Source of the DNA: Intestinimonas massiliensis (ex Afouda et al. 2020)
GTDB taxonomy: Bacteria; Bacillota; Clostridia; Oscillospirales; Oscillospiraceae
Direction: 5' to 3'
DNA: 64,000 nt
Assembly: GCF_900626285.1 (NCBI RefSeq)
Contig: NZ_LR131148.1
Span: 334,891 to 398,890, forward strand
In this document: positions 1 through 9,699 of the stretch, one piece after another
Layout of the letters: each line of letters begins with the position of its first letter
How positions within the stretch are numbered: the stretch's first letter is position 1
The notes under the pieces: model-generated
Told to the model about the DNA's origin: nothing
Databases searched by the model: none
Seen by the model: only the letters and a program-made list of their open reading frames with translations
Translations under genes and position numbers: made by a program

Positions 1-59
1 TTACTGGTGAATGACAGCCAGTCATACAGCACAACATTTTCATTGATATTACTGTCCAT
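1..59 (-). CDS. 5' end of a replication initiation protein (partial)
   Basis: Only the first 19 codons lie in the window; the gene runs off the left edge. The N-terminus reads MDSNINENVVLYDWLSFTS. The stretch VVLYDWLSFTS resembles the start of Rep_trans-type rolling-circle replication initiators found on integrative elements and filamentous-phage-like elements of Clostridia; this is from memory of the family and cannot be confirmed on so few residues. Tandem hairpins (94-142) and a small downstream-facing gene (154-441) on the same strand fit a mobile-element edge. The function is therefore inferred mainly from context. Confidence 0.5.
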   Translation of the reverse strand, partial: MDSNINENVVLYDWLSFTS

Positions 60-93
60 GGTATGCCCCCCATTGTCTCCTATGTAGATAGTG

Positions 94-142
94 CCCCCCT
101 GTTAGCGAGGGGGGCCTCCCGGAGGGAGCGACCCTCCGGGAG
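94..142. repeat. two tandem hairpins upstream of the putative rep gene
   Basis: Two adjacent inverted repeats: CCCCCC (94-99) against GGGGGG (109-114), and the 11-bp perfect repeat CTCCCGGAGGG (116-126) against CCCTCCGGGAG (132-142) with a 5-nt loop. They sit between the minus-strand gene at 154-441 and the putative replication initiator. No U-run follows on either strand, so they are not ordinary terminators. A replication origin or processing site is possible. Confidence 0.6.
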
Positions 143-153
143 TGCGAGTGCGT

Positions 154-441
154 TTAACCATCCAGTGCGGTCATGACAACACGACCTTTATCATCGAAGA
201 ACAGCTTCACACGGGTGCCGGGTTCAAGATCCTTCCAGACATCGGGCCCAGAGCAACGCTTCTTTTCGGCCTTGTAACCGGACGCCTGGTAATCCGCAGA
301 CTGATACGAGCTGACCGGAGAAATGACATACATATTATAGTAGGGCCGTTTCTCCCCCTGCTCCGTGTCAAACTGGCCGGATGCCCAACCAACAAAAACG
401 TAACCTTCGTATCCGCCTTCTACGATGAATTCTTTGCCCAT
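154..441 (-). CDS. small hypothetical protein of a mobile element
   Basis: A 95-residue protein beginning MGKEFIVEGGYEGYVF, with AGAGAGG about 6 nt before the ATG. It is rich in Gly, Tyr and charged residues, has no signal peptide or membrane segment, and ends in a short strand-like stretch (VKLFFDDKGRVVM). Its position just upstream of a probable replication initiator on the same strand is the place where rolling-circle elements often keep a small single-stranded-DNA-binding or accessory protein. That role is only a guess from context; no catalytic motif is visible and I do not recognise the family. Confidence 0.6.
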   Translation of the reverse strand: MGKEFIVEGGYEGYVFVGWASGQFDTEQGEKRPYYNMYVISPVSSYQSADYQASGYKAEKKRCSGPDVWKDLEPGTRVKLFFDDKGRVVMTALDG

Positions 442-481
442 ATAGAGCCTCTCTTTCTGGGGCTATACCCCTGTTTATATA

Positions 482-549
482 ACAAGCGGGAACCCCAACC
501 AGCGGCGGGGAGCCTATCCTTCCCCTTTCTCTGGCGGATTCCCGCTTGT
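482..549. repeat. spaced inverted repeat, possible element end or origin
   Basis: ACAAGCGGGAA (482-492) is matched exactly by TTCCCGCTTGT (539-549), enclosing 46 nt that can form further short stems. It lies between the mobile-element genes and the rpmE promoter. It could be a single-strand origin, a packaging signal or an element boundary; nothing in the window decides between these. Confidence 0.5.
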
Positions 550-597
550 CTAAATACATATTAGAACTTGCCGCTGTAAAAAAATTTGAAAAAACAG

Positions 598-626
598 TTG
601 CAATCCGGGTTTCTTTGTGCTATCAT
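598..626 (+). promoter_or_regulatory. sigma-A promoter of rpmE
   Basis: -35 TTGCAA (598-603), 17-bp spacer, -10 TATCAT (621-626). It leaves a leader of about 65 nt before the rpmE ATG at 698. Confidence 0.75.
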
Positions 627-697
627 ATTCTAGCGTTTATAAGGCGTGGAGGTTTGCTGCGCCGCTTCATCCGGAACGAGAAAGAGGTGAACACAAC

Positions 698-904
698 ATG
701 AAGGAAGGCATTCATCCCAACTATGAGCAGACCACGATCCGCTGCGCCTGCGGCAACGTGATCGAGACCGGCTCCACCAAGAAGGATATCCGCGTCGAAG
801 TTTGCTCCAAGTGTCACCCCTTCTTTACTGGCAAGCAGAAGATGGTGGATACTGGCGGACGTGTCAGCCGCTTCAACAAGAAGTTCGGCCTGGACAAGAA
901 GTAA
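698..904 (+). CDS. rpmE: 50S ribosomal protein L31
   Basis: A 68-residue protein with the L31 signature: N-terminal [10 protein letters not shown], a CxC motif (RCACGN) and a CxxC motif ([10 protein letters not shown]). These four cysteines mark the zinc-binding (C+) form, as opposed to the zinc-free paralogue made under zinc starvation. The ATG at 698 is preceded by AAAGAGGTG; an upstream in-frame start lacks a binding site and would add residues unknown in the family. L31 sits in the large subunit and bridges to the small subunit. The gene is monocistronic, with its own promoter and a strong terminator. Confidence 0.97.
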   Translation: MKEGIHPNYEQTTIRCACGNVIETGSTKKDIRVEVCSKCHPFFTGKQKMVDTGGRVSRFNKKFGLDKK

Positions 905-912
905 GCTGGTCG

Positions 913-948
913 AAAGAGCCCGTACCGAAGCCGGTACGGGCTCTTTTT
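913..948 (+). terminator. rpmE terminator
   Basis: AAAGAGCCCGTACC and GGTACGGGCTCTTT form a 14-bp stem with a 6-nt loop followed by T residues, 9 nt after the rpmE stop codon. Confidence 0.93.
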
Positions 949-989
949 CATCCGGCACGCATACAATAGCCTGACAGGAGGGAAACGCT

Positions 990-1493
990 ATGTTTGAAAA
1001 GATCGACCCCAAGAGCCTGGACCAGAATGTATTTTCCCTGATCGGGGACCAGTGGATGCTCATCACCGCCGGTACCAGGGACAAGTGTAACACCATGACC
1101 GCCAGCTGGGGCGGCCTGGGCGTGCTGTGGGGCAAGCCGGTGGCCACGGTATATATCCGCCCCCAGCGGTATACCCTGGAATTTGTGGAGCGGGAGGAGA
1201 GGTTCACCCTCTGCTTCTTCGGGGAGGAGTACCGGCAGGCACTGGCCCTGTGCGGCTCCAAGAGCGGCCGGGACATCGACAAGGTAAAGGAATGCAGCTT
1301 TACGGTAGAGACGGCGGACGGCGCGCCTTATTTCCAGGAGGCCGACCTGGTGCTGGTGTGCCGGAAAGCCTACTGGCAGGACATGGACCCCACCCACTTC
1401 CTGGATGGGGAGATCGACAGCAAGTGGTATCCCCAGAAGGACTATCACCGCATCTTCATCGGGGAGATCGAGACGGTACTGAAAAAGAAATGA
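990..1493 (+). CDS. flavin reductase-like FMN-binding protein
   Basis: A 167-residue protein beginning MFEKIDPKSL, preceded by CAGGAGGG. The segment from WMLITAGTRDKCNTMTASWG to FVEREERFTLCFFG matches the flavin reductase-like split-barrel family (PF01613-type), in which the T-x-T-A-S-W-G region contacts FMN phosphate. Members reduce free flavin or serve as small flavoproteins in anaerobes; the substrate cannot be told from sequence. Cysteines are present but there is no metal-binding cluster, and length is normal for the family. The gene is 33 bp before hflX on the same strand, possibly co-transcribed. Confidence 0.85.
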   Translation: MFEKIDPKSLDQNVFSLIGDQWMLITAGTRDKCNTMTASWGGLGVLWGKPVATVYIRPQRYTLEFVEREERFTLCFFGEEYRQALALCGSKSGRDIDKVKECSFTVETADGAPYFQEADLVLVCRKAYWQDMDPTHFLDGEIDSKWYPQKDYHRIFIGEIETVLKKK

Positions 1494-1526
1494 GGCCGGG
1501 GCGGTGAACCCGGCTCGGAGGAACCA

Positions 1527-2819
1527 ATGACGGACAACCAAGAGAAAATCGTATTGAACCGGGCGGTGCTGGTGGGCCTCAATGCCCACTGCCTGCCCGA
1601 GGAGGAAAATGCCGACGACTCCTCCATGGAGGAGCTGGCCGACCTGCTGGAGACCGCCGGCGGGGAGTGCGTGGGCACCGTGTTCCAGAACAAGGACGCC
1701 CCCGACCCCCGCACCTTCATCGGCGAGGGCAAGGTGGCCGAGGTGAAAGAGCTGGTGGAGGCCATGGGGGCGGACCTGGTCATTGTGGACAACCCCCTGT
1801 CGCCCTCCCAGCAGCGGGCCCTGTCGGAGGACCTGAAGGTGCAGGTGCTGGACCGGGCGGCCCTGATCCTGGACATCTTCGCCCAGCGGGCCCGCACCAA
1901 GGAGGGCCGCCTCCAGGTGGAGCTGGCCCAGTACCAGTATCTGCTGCCCCGTCTGCTGGGCATGTGGACCCATCTGGAGCGGCAGGAGGGCGCCATCGGC
2001 ACCCGCGGCCCCGGCGAGACCCAGCTGGAGACCGACCGGCGGCACATCCGCAGAAAGATCCAGAAGCTGCGGGAGGAGCTGGAGCAGGTGCGCCGGGTGC
2101 GCGCCACCCAGCGCCAGCGCCGGGAGAAGAACGAGGTGCCGGTGGTGGCCATCGTGGGCTACACCAACGCGGGCAAATCCACCCTGCTGAACAAGCTGAC
2201 CGGGGCGGACATCCCGGCCAACAACCGGCTGTTCGACACCCTGGACACCACCACCCGCACCCTGGAGATCAGTGACACCTGCACGGTGCTCCTCAGCGAC
2301 ACCGTGGGCTTTATCCGCAAGCTGCCCCACCACCTGGTGGAGGCCTTCAAGGCCACCCTGGAGGAGCTCTCCTACGCCGACCTGCTTCTCCATGTCATCG
2401 ACACCTCCAACCCGGAGTGGCGGGAGCAGGCCGACGTGGTGGAGCGGCTCATCGTGGAGCTGGGGGCGGAGCAGACCCCCCGCATCGACGTGTTCAACAA
2501 GGTGGACCGCTGCCCCGGGGAGATCCTGCCCCACGGGGAGGACATCGTGTCCATCTCCGCCAGGACCGGCCAGGGACTGGACCAGCTGCTCCGGAAGATC
2601 GGGGACCGGCTGGACACCGGCGCCCAGAAGGTGGTGCTCCGCATCCCCTACGACAAGGGCGGGATCGTGGACCTGCTCCACCGGGAGGCAAAGGTGGAGC
2701 GGGTGGACTACGGCGACGCCATCGAGGTGGAGGCTGTCTGCACCCCCGTCCAGCTGGGCCGCCTGAAGGAGTATATCGTATCCGGCTGGACGCCCCCCAA
2801 GGAGTTCTGGGAAGAATAA
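1527..2819 (+). CDS. hflX: ribosome-splitting GTPase HflX
   Basis: A 430-residue protein with HflX architecture: an N-terminal glycine-rich domain (IGEGKVAE, residues about 67-74; the long helical linker contains GTRGPGETQLE), then a GTPase domain with G1 GYTNAGKST, G3 DTVGFI and G4 NKVD, and a short C-terminal domain. HflX binds 70S ribosomes and splits stalled particles under stress, particularly heat, and can confer antibiotic tolerance. A GGAGG-type site precedes the ATG. It lies between a flavin reductase and an acetyltransferase. All GTPase motifs look intact. Confidence 0.95.
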   Translation: MTDNQEKIVLNRAVLVGLNAHCLPEEENADDSSMEELADLLETAGGECVGTVFQNKDAPDPRTFIGEGKVAEVKELVEAMGADLVIVDNPLSPSQQRALSEDLKVQVLDRAALILDIFAQRARTKEGRLQVELAQYQYLLPRLLGMWTHLERQEGAIGTRGPGETQLETDRRHIRRKIQKLREELEQVRRVRATQRQRREKNEVPVVAIVGYTNAGKSTLLNKLTGADIPANNRLFDTLDTTTRTLEISDTCTVLLSDTVGFIRKLPHHLVEAFKATLEELSYADLLLHVIDTSNPEWREQADVVERLIVELGAEQTPRIDVFNKVDRCPGEILPHGEDIVSISARTGQGLDQLLRKIGDRLDTGAQKVVLRIPYDKGGIVDLLHREAKVERVDYGDAIEVEAVCTPVQLGRLKEYIVSGWTPPKEFWEE

Positions 2820-2820
2820 A

Positions 2821-2850
2821 CCGTAGGGCCGATGTCCACATCGGCCCGCA
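2821..2850. repeat. REP-like intergenic palindrome
   Basis: GGGCCGATG (2826-2834) pairs perfectly with CATCGGCCC (2839-2847) around a 4-nt loop, directly after the hflX stop. There is no T-run on the plus strand, so it is a poor terminator. It looks like a dispersed palindromic repeat unit or an mRNA-stabilising stem. Confidence 0.5.
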
Positions 2851-2868
2851 TAAAAAAGGAGGCCGCCT

Positions 2869-3402
2869 ATGTGTCAACTGGAGACTGACCGCCTGTTTCT
2901 GCGCCCCTTTACCGATGAGGACGCGGAGGGCCTGTACGCCTACGCCAGCCACCCGGAGGTGGGTCCTCCGGCGGGGTGGAAGCCCCACGAGAGCGTGGAG
3001 GAGAGCCTGCGGGTGATCCATGAGATCTTCCAGCCCGCCAACTCTCTGGCGGTGATCCGCAAGTCGGATGGCCGCCTCATCGGCTCGGCGGGCTTTGTGG
3101 ACCGGCACCGCACTGAGCTGGGCACCCCCAGCGAGGAGATCGGCTACTCCCTGGCCCGGGACTGCTGGGGCCAGGGCCTGATCCCGGAGGCGGTAGAGGC
3201 TGTCATCCGATATTCCTTTACAGAGCTGGACTACCAGGCCCTGTGGGCGGCCTACTACGACGGCAACCGCAAGTCCAAGCGGGTGATGGAGAAGTGCGGC
3301 ATGACCTACCGCCTGTCCCGGGTGGAGGACGTGGCCCAGCTGGGGGAGACCCGGCTGGCCCGCTACTATGCCATCACCAGGAGGGAATGGGAGAAGCGAT
3401 GA
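2869..3402 (+). CDS. GNAT family N-acetyltransferase (RimJ/RimL-like)
   Basis: A 177-residue protein starting MCQLETDRLFLRPFTDEDA, the typical opening of the Acetyltransf_3 (RimJ/RimL) branch. The acetyl-CoA-binding region is the segment YSLARDCWGQGLIPEA (Q/R-x-x-G-x-G/A-like), followed by the conserved N-x-x-S-x-x-V-M-E-K-C-G-M near residue 130-145. It transfers acetyl groups to an amine acceptor; the acceptor is unknown. AAAGGAGG precedes the ATG. Its stop codon overlaps the next start (ATGA at 3399-3402), so the two genes are translationally coupled. Confidence 0.88.
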   Translation: MCQLETDRLFLRPFTDEDAEGLYAYASHPEVGPPAGWKPHESVEESLRVIHEIFQPANSLAVIRKSDGRLIGSAGFVDRHRTELGTPSEEIGYSLARDCWGQGLIPEAVEAVIRYSFTELDYQALWAAYYDGNRKSKRVMEKCGMTYRLSRVEDVAQLGETRLARYYAITRREWEKR

Positions 3403-4034
3403 CGGAATATCAGATCCCCACCGCCCCCGGGGAGGCCGAGCTGGTGGAAAAGCGCTCCCGGTTCATCGGCCACGTGTGGCCGGTGGACAGCGAGGAGGAG
3501 GCCCGCTCCTGCATCGAGGCCATGAAGAAGAAATACTACGACGCCCGGCACAACTGCTGGTGCTATCGGATCAAGGACGGCGGCGTGGAGCGCTACTCCG
3601 ACGACGGGGAGCCCCAGGGCACCGCCGGGCAGCCCATGCTCAACGTGTTCCAGCGGGAGGCCGTCACCAACGTGTGCTGCGTGGTGACCCGCTATTTCGG
3701 CGGCATCCTGCTGGGGGCGGGGGGCCTGGTGCGGGCCTACACCCAGGGGGCCAAGGACGCCCTGGACGCCGCCGGCATCTCGGTGGTCCGCCGCTGGATC
3801 GAGGTGACCGTCCCCTGTCCCTACGCCTTCTTTGAGCGGGTCCGCCAGGAGGTGGAGGGGCAGAACGGCGTGGTGGGGGACGTGGAGTACGCCGCCGACG
3901 TGACCATCCACGCCCTGCTGCCGGAGGGCAAGGTGGAGGGCTTTACATCCCGTCTCACCGAACTGACCGCCGGCGGCCTGACCGTCACTGTTGCGGGGGA
4001 GCAGTTCCGGGGCGTTCCGAAAAAAGAATTGTGA
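3399..4034 (+). CDS. YigZ/IMPACT family protein
   Basis: A 211-residue protein beginning MTEYQIPTAPGEAELVEKRS. Residues about 15-125 form the UPF0029 (IMPACT N) domain, with the signatures SDDGEPQGTAGQPML and RYFGGILLGAGGLVRAY; the rest is the DUF1949 C-terminal domain. Eukaryotic IMPACT regulates Gcn2; the bacterial proteins are thought to bind nucleic acids or ribosomes, but no function is established. The start ATG overlaps the stop of the acetyltransferase gene by four bases, which decides the start and implies coupling. Confidence 0.9.
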   Translation: MTEYQIPTAPGEAELVEKRSRFIGHVWPVDSEEEARSCIEAMKKKYYDARHNCWCYRIKDGGVERYSDDGEPQGTAGQPMLNVFQREAVTNVCCVVTRYFGGILLGAGGLVRAYTQGAKDALDAAGISVVRRWIEVTVPCPYAFFERVRQEVEGQNGVVGDVEYAADVTIHALLPEGKVEGFTSRLTELTAGGLTVTVAGEQFRGVPKKEL

Positions 4035-4133
4035 ATAAATCGTAAATGTTTTAGGAAAGAGAAGGGTTTTTCCGGGAAAGGGCGTATATAAACAGATAGA
4101 CCGGCGCGGAAAAAGGGAAGGCGGTGACCCTTT

Positions 4134-5138
4134 TTGACACTGAGAGAGCAGATCGAGCAGCGGGAACGGGAGACCCTGTCCCCCTATGCCTGCCTGTCCG
4201 CCCAGTCCAAGGGACGGCAGCGGCCTCTGGAGGACTGCCCCGTCCGCACCTGCTTCCAGCGGGACATTGACCGGATCGTCCACTCCAAGGCCTTCCGGCG
4301 GCTCAAGCACAAGACACAGGTCTTTCTGGAGCCGGAGGGGGACCACTACCGCACCCGGATGACCCACACCATCGAGGTCAGCCGCATCGCCCGCACCATC
4401 GCCCGGGGCCTGAGCCTCAACGAGGACCTGGCGGAGGCGGCGGCCTACGGCCACGATCTGGGCCACACCCCCTTCGGCCACGCCGGGGAGCGGGTGCTCA
4501 ACGAGATCATGCCCGGGGGCTTTGCCCACAATGAGCAGTCCCTGCGGGTGGTGGACCGGCTGGAGAAGGACGGGGAGGGCCTCAACCTGACCTACGAGGT
4601 CCGCCGGGGCATTCTGTGTCACACCGGCCCCGACCGGGCGGAGACCCTGGAGGGTCAGCTCCTCCGCCTGGCGGACAAGATCGCCTACATCAACCACGAC
4701 ATTGACGACGCCATCCGGGGCAAGATCATCTACCCCATGGACATCCCCCTGTCGGTATCCCAGGTGCTGGGGTTCACTCATTCGGAGCGGATCAACACCC
4801 TGACGGTGGACATCATGACCCAGAGCGACGGGAAGAACGAGATCCTCCAGTCTCCCGCCTGCCGGGACGCCATGCACGAGCTGCGGGAGTTCATGTTCGA
4901 GTACGTCTACCGCAACCCGGTGGCCAAGGGGGAGGAGGGCAAGGCCCAGGATATGCTCCGCCGCCTGTTCGAGGCCTATGTGAAGGACCCGGACAAGCTG
5001 CCGCCGGAATACCAGGCCATCCGGGTGGAGGAGGGCGTGGAGCGGGCCGTCTGCGATTACATATCCGGCATGACGGACAAATACGCCGTGGAGCAGTTCG
5101 GGGAGCTGTTCATCCCCAAGGCCTGGAGCGTGAAGTAG
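4134..5138 (+). CDS. deoxyguanosinetriphosphate triphosphohydrolase-like protein
   Basis: A 334-residue HD-domain protein. Metal ligands are visible: H78 in RMTHTIEVSR, H107-D108 in YGHDLGHTPFGHAGE, and the downstream Asp in INHDIDDAIRG. This is the dGTPase-like (Dgt, PF01966/PF13286) family that hydrolyses dNTPs to nucleoside and tripolyphosphate, controlling dNTP pools. Translation appears to begin at a TTG (4134), preceded by GGCGGTGACC; no better start is available before the conserved REQIEQRERETLSPYA motif. It is directly upstream of dnaG and sigA, the usual Clostridia arrangement, which links nucleotide pools, primase and sigma factor in one locus. Confidence 0.92.
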   Translation: MTLREQIEQRERETLSPYACLSAQSKGRQRPLEDCPVRTCFQRDIDRIVHSKAFRRLKHKTQVFLEPEGDHYRTRMTHTIEVSRIARTIARGLSLNEDLAEAAAYGHDLGHTPFGHAGERVLNEIMPGGFAHNEQSLRVVDRLEKDGEGLNLTYEVRRGILCHTGPDRAETLEGQLLRLADKIAYINHDIDDAIRGKIIYPMDIPLSVSQVLGFTHSERINTLTVDIMTQSDGKNEILQSPACRDAMHELREFMFEYVYRNPVAKGEEGKAQDMLRRLFEAYVKDPDKLPPEYQAIRVEEGVERAVCDYISGMTDKYAVEQFGELFIPKAWSVK

Positions 5139-5196
5139 CGCCCCCAGGTATGGACTTGGGACTTTTTGGAAAAGATAGTCGGAAGGAGGACATGCG

Positions 5197-6975
5197 GTGG
5201 CCATCCCGGAACAATTCATCGACGAGCTGGTGGCCCGCATCGATATTGCCGACGTAGTGGGCAGCTATGTCCACCTTACCCCCAAAGGGGGGAGCCTGTG
5301 GGGCTGCTGTCCCTTCCACAATGAGAAGACCCCTTCCTTCCATGTGGTCCCTGAGCGGCAGATCTACAAATGCTTCGGCTGCGGCAAGGGGGGCGGGGTG
5401 ATCTCCTTTATCATGGAGATGGAGAACCTGTCCTTTCCCGACGCGGTGCGTCTGCTGGCCCAGCGGGCGGGCCTGGAGGTGCCGGACACCGGCACCGACG
5501 AGGCGGGCAGGAAGAAGCGGGCCCGGGTGCTGGAGGCCAACAAGCAGGCCGCCCGGTTCTACTATAATTATCTCAACAGCCCCGGGGGGCAGCGGGTGCG
5601 GGACTACATCGCCCAGCGGCAGATCAGCCACCGCTATGCCGTCCGGTTCGGCCTGGGAGCCGCCCCGGACAGCTGGGACGAGTTGACAAAAGCCCTTACC
5701 GCCCAGGGGTTCAGCAAAATGGAGCTGATCGACGCCGGCCTGGCGGTAGCCGGGAAAAACGGCGGCGTGTACGATAAATTCCGTGCCCGCCTGATGCTCC
5801 CCGTCATCGACGTGCGGGGGGACGTGGTGGGCTTCACCAGCCGGATCCTGCCGGGGGAGGAGGGGGCCAAGTACCTGAATACCCCGGAGACCATTGTGTT
5901 CCACAAGGGCAGGCTGATCTACGCCCTCAACCTGGCCAAGAACACCAAACGGCCCAACCTGGTGCTGGTGGAGGGCAATATCGACGTCATCACCCTCCAT
6001 CAGGCGGGGTTTGACAACGTGGTGGCCACCATGGGTACCGCCCTCACCGAGGAGCACGCCCGCATCCTGTCCCGGTACACCAAGGAGCTGGTGCTGTGCT
6101 ACGATAACGACACGGCGGGCAAAAAGTCCACCCAGCGGGTGCTGGACATTCTGAAGAATGCCGAGCTCACCGTGCGGGTGCTCCAGCTGCCCAACGCCTA
6201 TGACAGCGAGGGTAAGCCCATCAAGCAGGACCCGGACGACTTTGTGAAGAAGTTCGGCCCGGCGGCCTTTGAGAAGTGCCTCAACGGCAGCGCGGGACAG
6301 AACGACTACCGGCTGGGCGATCTGATGAGCCGCCACGATCTGAGCAGTGAGGAGGGCCGGCTGGCCTATCTGAAGGAGGCGGTTGCCACGGTGGCCGCCC
6401 TGCAAAGCCCCATCGAGCGGGAGATCTATGGCAACAAAGCCGCCGCCGCCGCGGGCATCACCGGCCAGGCCTTTGGCCAGGAGGTGGCGCGGTACCGCAA
6501 GAACAAGACCTGGCAGGCCAGGAAACGGCAGGAGCGCCGGGATCTGACCCCGGCGGTCCGGGTCCAGCCCAGGGAGCGGGAGCTGCGGTACGACAATGTG
6601 CGCTCCGCCCGGGCGGAGGAAGGGGTCCTGCGGCTGCTGCTGCTGGAGCCCACCCTGTTCCCGGCGGTGGAGAAGCTGGAGCCGGAGCAATTCTCCGCTC
6701 CGGCGCTGGCCAAGATCTACGGCCTGCTCCGCCAGCGCCACCGGGAGGGGCGCAGCCTCCAGCTGGCCGCCCTGACGGGGGAACTGACAGCGGATGAAAT
6801 GAGCTGCCTGGTAGATATTATGGACCAGCCGCAGGTCCTGTCCAACAGTGAACAGGCTCTGCGGGATTACATAGAGATCATAGAAACAGAAGCACTGAAG
6901 CGAGGCGGTTCGGAGCAAGATCCGCTGCTGGCCGCGCGGGAGAAATTCAGAGAGAAAAAATCGTATGGAGGATAA
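5197..6975 (+). CDS. dnaG: DNA primase
   Basis: A 592-residue DnaG that makes RNA primers for replication. The N-terminal zinc ribbon has ligands C38, H41, C59 and C62 (CPFH ... CFGC). The TOPRIM core follows, with the glutamate in LVEGNIDVI and the metal-binding DND in [11 protein letters not shown]. The C-terminal part would bind DnaB. The start is a GTG at 5197, 8 nt after GGAAGGAGGA; the nearby ATG at 5192 is out of frame. It is 4 nt upstream of sigA, forming the macromolecular synthesis operon. Confidence 0.96.
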   Translation: MAIPEQFIDELVARIDIADVVGSYVHLTPKGGSLWGCCPFHNEKTPSFHVVPERQIYKCFGCGKGGGVISFIMEMENLSFPDAVRLLAQRAGLEVPDTGTDEAGRKKRARVLEANKQAARFYYNYLNSPGGQRVRDYIAQRQISHRYAVRFGLGAAPDSWDELTKALTAQGFSKMELIDAGLAVAGKNGGVYDKFRARLMLPVIDVRGDVVGFTSRILPGEEGAKYLNTPETIVFHKGRLIYALNLAKNTKRPNLVLVEGNIDVITLHQAGFDNVVATMGTALTEEHARILSRYTKELVLCYDNDTAGKKSTQRVLDILKNAELTVRVLQLPNAYDSEGKPIKQDPDDFVKKFGPAAFEKCLNGSAGQNDYRLGDLMSRHDLSSEEGRLAYLKEAVATVAALQSPIEREIYGNKAAAAAGITGQAFGQEVARYRKNKTWQARKRQERRDLTPAVRVQPRERELRYDNVRSARAEEGVLRLLLLEPTLFPAVEKLEPEQFSAPALAKIYGLLRQRHREGRSLQLAALTGELTADEMSCLVDIMDQPQVLSNSEQALRDYIEIIETEALKRGGSEQDPLLAAREKFREKKSYGG

Positions 6976-6979
6976 CCGC

Positions 6980-8326
<1,347 letters not shown>

Positions 8327-8336
8327 GTACAGCAGC

Positions 8337-8376
8337 GGCCCCGGCGGATTTTTCCGCCGGGGCCGTTTTTTATTTT
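8337..8376 (+). terminator. terminator after sigA
   Basis: GGCCCCGGCGGA and TCCGCCGGGGCC form a 12-bp stem with a T-rich loop, followed by a long T-run. It separates sigA from the next operon. Confidence 0.93.
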
Positions 8377-8379
8377 TTG

Positions 8380-8408
8380 TGAAACGACAGGCCATCCTGG
8401 AACGAATA
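8380..8408 (+). promoter_or_regulatory. candidate ECF-type (possibly autoregulated) promoter
   Basis: TGAAAC (8380-8385), 17 bp, CGAATA (8403-8408). This resembles the GAAC...CGT pattern of ECF sigma factor promoters and lies between the sigA terminator and the ECF sigma start at 8433, leaving a leader of about 20 nt. It also argues against using the earlier GTG at 8379 as the start of the sigma gene. Confidence 0.4.
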
Positions 8409-8432
8409 TACCAACAGAAGGGCGGTGAGGCA

Positions 8433-8960
8433 GTGGAGGAGGAGCAAAAGTGGATCCGGGAGATCCAGCGACGGGGCTCCCGGCAGGCGGCAGACCGGCT
8501 GGTGCGGGCCTACTATGACGAGATCTACCGGTTTGCCTACCGCCAGCTGGGCCACAAGGAGGACGCCATGGACCTGACCCAGACCATTTTCCTGGCGGTG
8601 CTGCGGGCCCTGCCTTCCTTTGACGGACGGAAGGCCTCCTTCCGCACCTGGCTGTACCGCATCGCGGTGAACAAGACCATCGACTGCCGCCGGAGAGCCA
8701 GGGGGGACACCATGCCTCTGGAGGAGGCCGGAGCGCCGGATGGGACCGACTTTGCCGCCCAGGTCCAGGACCGGGACCTGCTGGACCGGCTGGAGGGATA
8801 TGTTTCCCGCCTGGACCCGGACACCCAGGCGGTGTACCGCCTGCGGCTCTATGGAGAACGCACGTTTCCCGAGATCGCCGCCGCTCTGGGTCAGCCGGAG
8901 GCGGCGGTCAAGACCCGCTATTACCGGCTGATGGGCCGGCTGAGAAAGGAGTTTGGCTGA
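8433..8960 (+). CDS. ECF-type RNA polymerase sigma factor
   Basis: A 175-residue two-domain sigma factor. Sigma-2 includes ADRLVRAYYDEIYRFAYRQL and KEDAMDLTQTIFLAVLRAL; sigma-4 includes PEIAAALGQPEAAVKTRYY. The GTG at 8433 is chosen because GGCGGTGAGG lies just upstream and the protein then begins MEEEQKWIREIQ, the usual place; the GTG at 8379 falls inside a probable promoter. It is the first gene of an operon with a membrane protein and an ABC exporter, so it probably controls those genes, perhaps in answer to envelope stress or antimicrobial peptides. The signal is unknown. Confidence 0.9.
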   Translation: MEEEQKWIREIQRRGSRQAADRLVRAYYDEIYRFAYRQLGHKEDAMDLTQTIFLAVLRALPSFDGRKASFRTWLYRIAVNKTIDCRRRARGDTMPLEEAGAPDGTDFAAQVQDRDLLDRLEGYVSRLDPDTQAVYRLRLYGERTFPEIAAALGQPEAAVKTRYYRLMGRLRKEFG

Positions 8961-8961
8961 T

Positions 8962-9699
8962 ATGGAGCGTTGGAAGGAACAAATGCCCGCCCATGGGGAG
9001 CGGGAGGCGGCCATTTCCGCCATTCTGGATCAGGGGCTTGTGCCCAGGCCGGGGCTGGCGGCCACCCTCCGAACGGCTCTGGATGTCCGGGTGCTCTTTT
9101 TCGGGGTGGCCGACTGCATCTTTCTGAGCATCCTGGCGGCGGTGCTGCTGATGATCCCCCTGCTGGCCGCCGCCCTCCAGCTGCTGTCCCCGGCCCCCAT
9201 GCTCTTTCTGGCTTCCCCGGCGCTGTACGCCCTGCTGCTGGGGCTCACCGCCTGGAAGGAGGCCCAGTCCGGTCTGCTGGACTGGAAGCGGAGCTGCCGG
9301 CTGTCCGTCCAGGCGGTGACCGCCCTGCGGATGGCGGTATTCGGCGGCGGCTCGGTGCTGGTGTGTGTGCCGGTGAACCTGTGGCTGTGGAAAGCCATGG
9401 GGGGTGAACTGCCCCTGAGCTGGATGCTGGGGGTGTCCCTGTCCAGCCTGTTCCTCTATGGCCTGCTGTCCCTGGCCTGCCTGGAGGGAAAGGGACGGGG
9501 GCGGCTGATCGCTCCGCCGGTGATCTGGGCGGCACTGGGGGGCCTGCTGCTGGCGTGGGACGGGGCGTCGGCCTGGCTGGCCGCCCTGCCCGGGGCGGTG
9601 TTCCTGACATTGGCCGGGGGAGCCCTGGCCCTGTATCTGCTGGAATTGAGACGGTTCTGCCTGGGGCGGAGGAGAGGAGAGGCTTATGCTTTCAGTTGA
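8962..9699 (+). CDS. integral membrane protein, possible regulator of the adjacent ECF sigma factor
   Basis: A 245-residue protein with a hydrophilic N-terminus of about 50 residues (MERWKEQMPAHGEREAAIS...) and about six hydrophobic segments from residue 53 onward (for example LSILAAVLLMIPLLAAAL). It begins 2 nt after the sigma factor stop, with AAAGGAG upstream. A cytosolic head plus membrane domain directly behind an ECF sigma gene is the layout of an anti-sigma factor, but I see no zinc-binding HxxxCxxC motif, so this is inference. It overlaps the next gene by 14 bp. Confidence 0.7.
   Translation: MERWKEQMPAHGEREAAISAILDQGLVPRPGLAATLRTALDVRVLFFGVADCIFLSILAAVLLMIPLLAAALQLLSPAPMLFLASPALYALLLGLTAWKEAQSGLLDWKRSCRLSVQAVTALRMAVFGGGSVLVCVPVNLWLWKAMGGELPLSWMLGVSLSSLFLYGLLSLACLEGKGRGRLIAPPVIWAALGGLLLAWDGASAWLAALPGAVFLTLAGGALALYLLELRRFCLGRRRGEAYAFS

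Noticed and set aside
948..2681. A 577-codon minus-strand open frame opposite the flavin reductase and hflX
   Set aside because: Opposite two well-recognised genes; rich in Gly, His, Leu, Val and Gln with no domain, typical of antisense frames in GC-rich DNA.
3366..5240. A 624-codon minus-strand frame opposite the YigZ and dGTPase-like genes
   Set aside because: Shadow of real genes; low-complexity antisense composition and no start signals.
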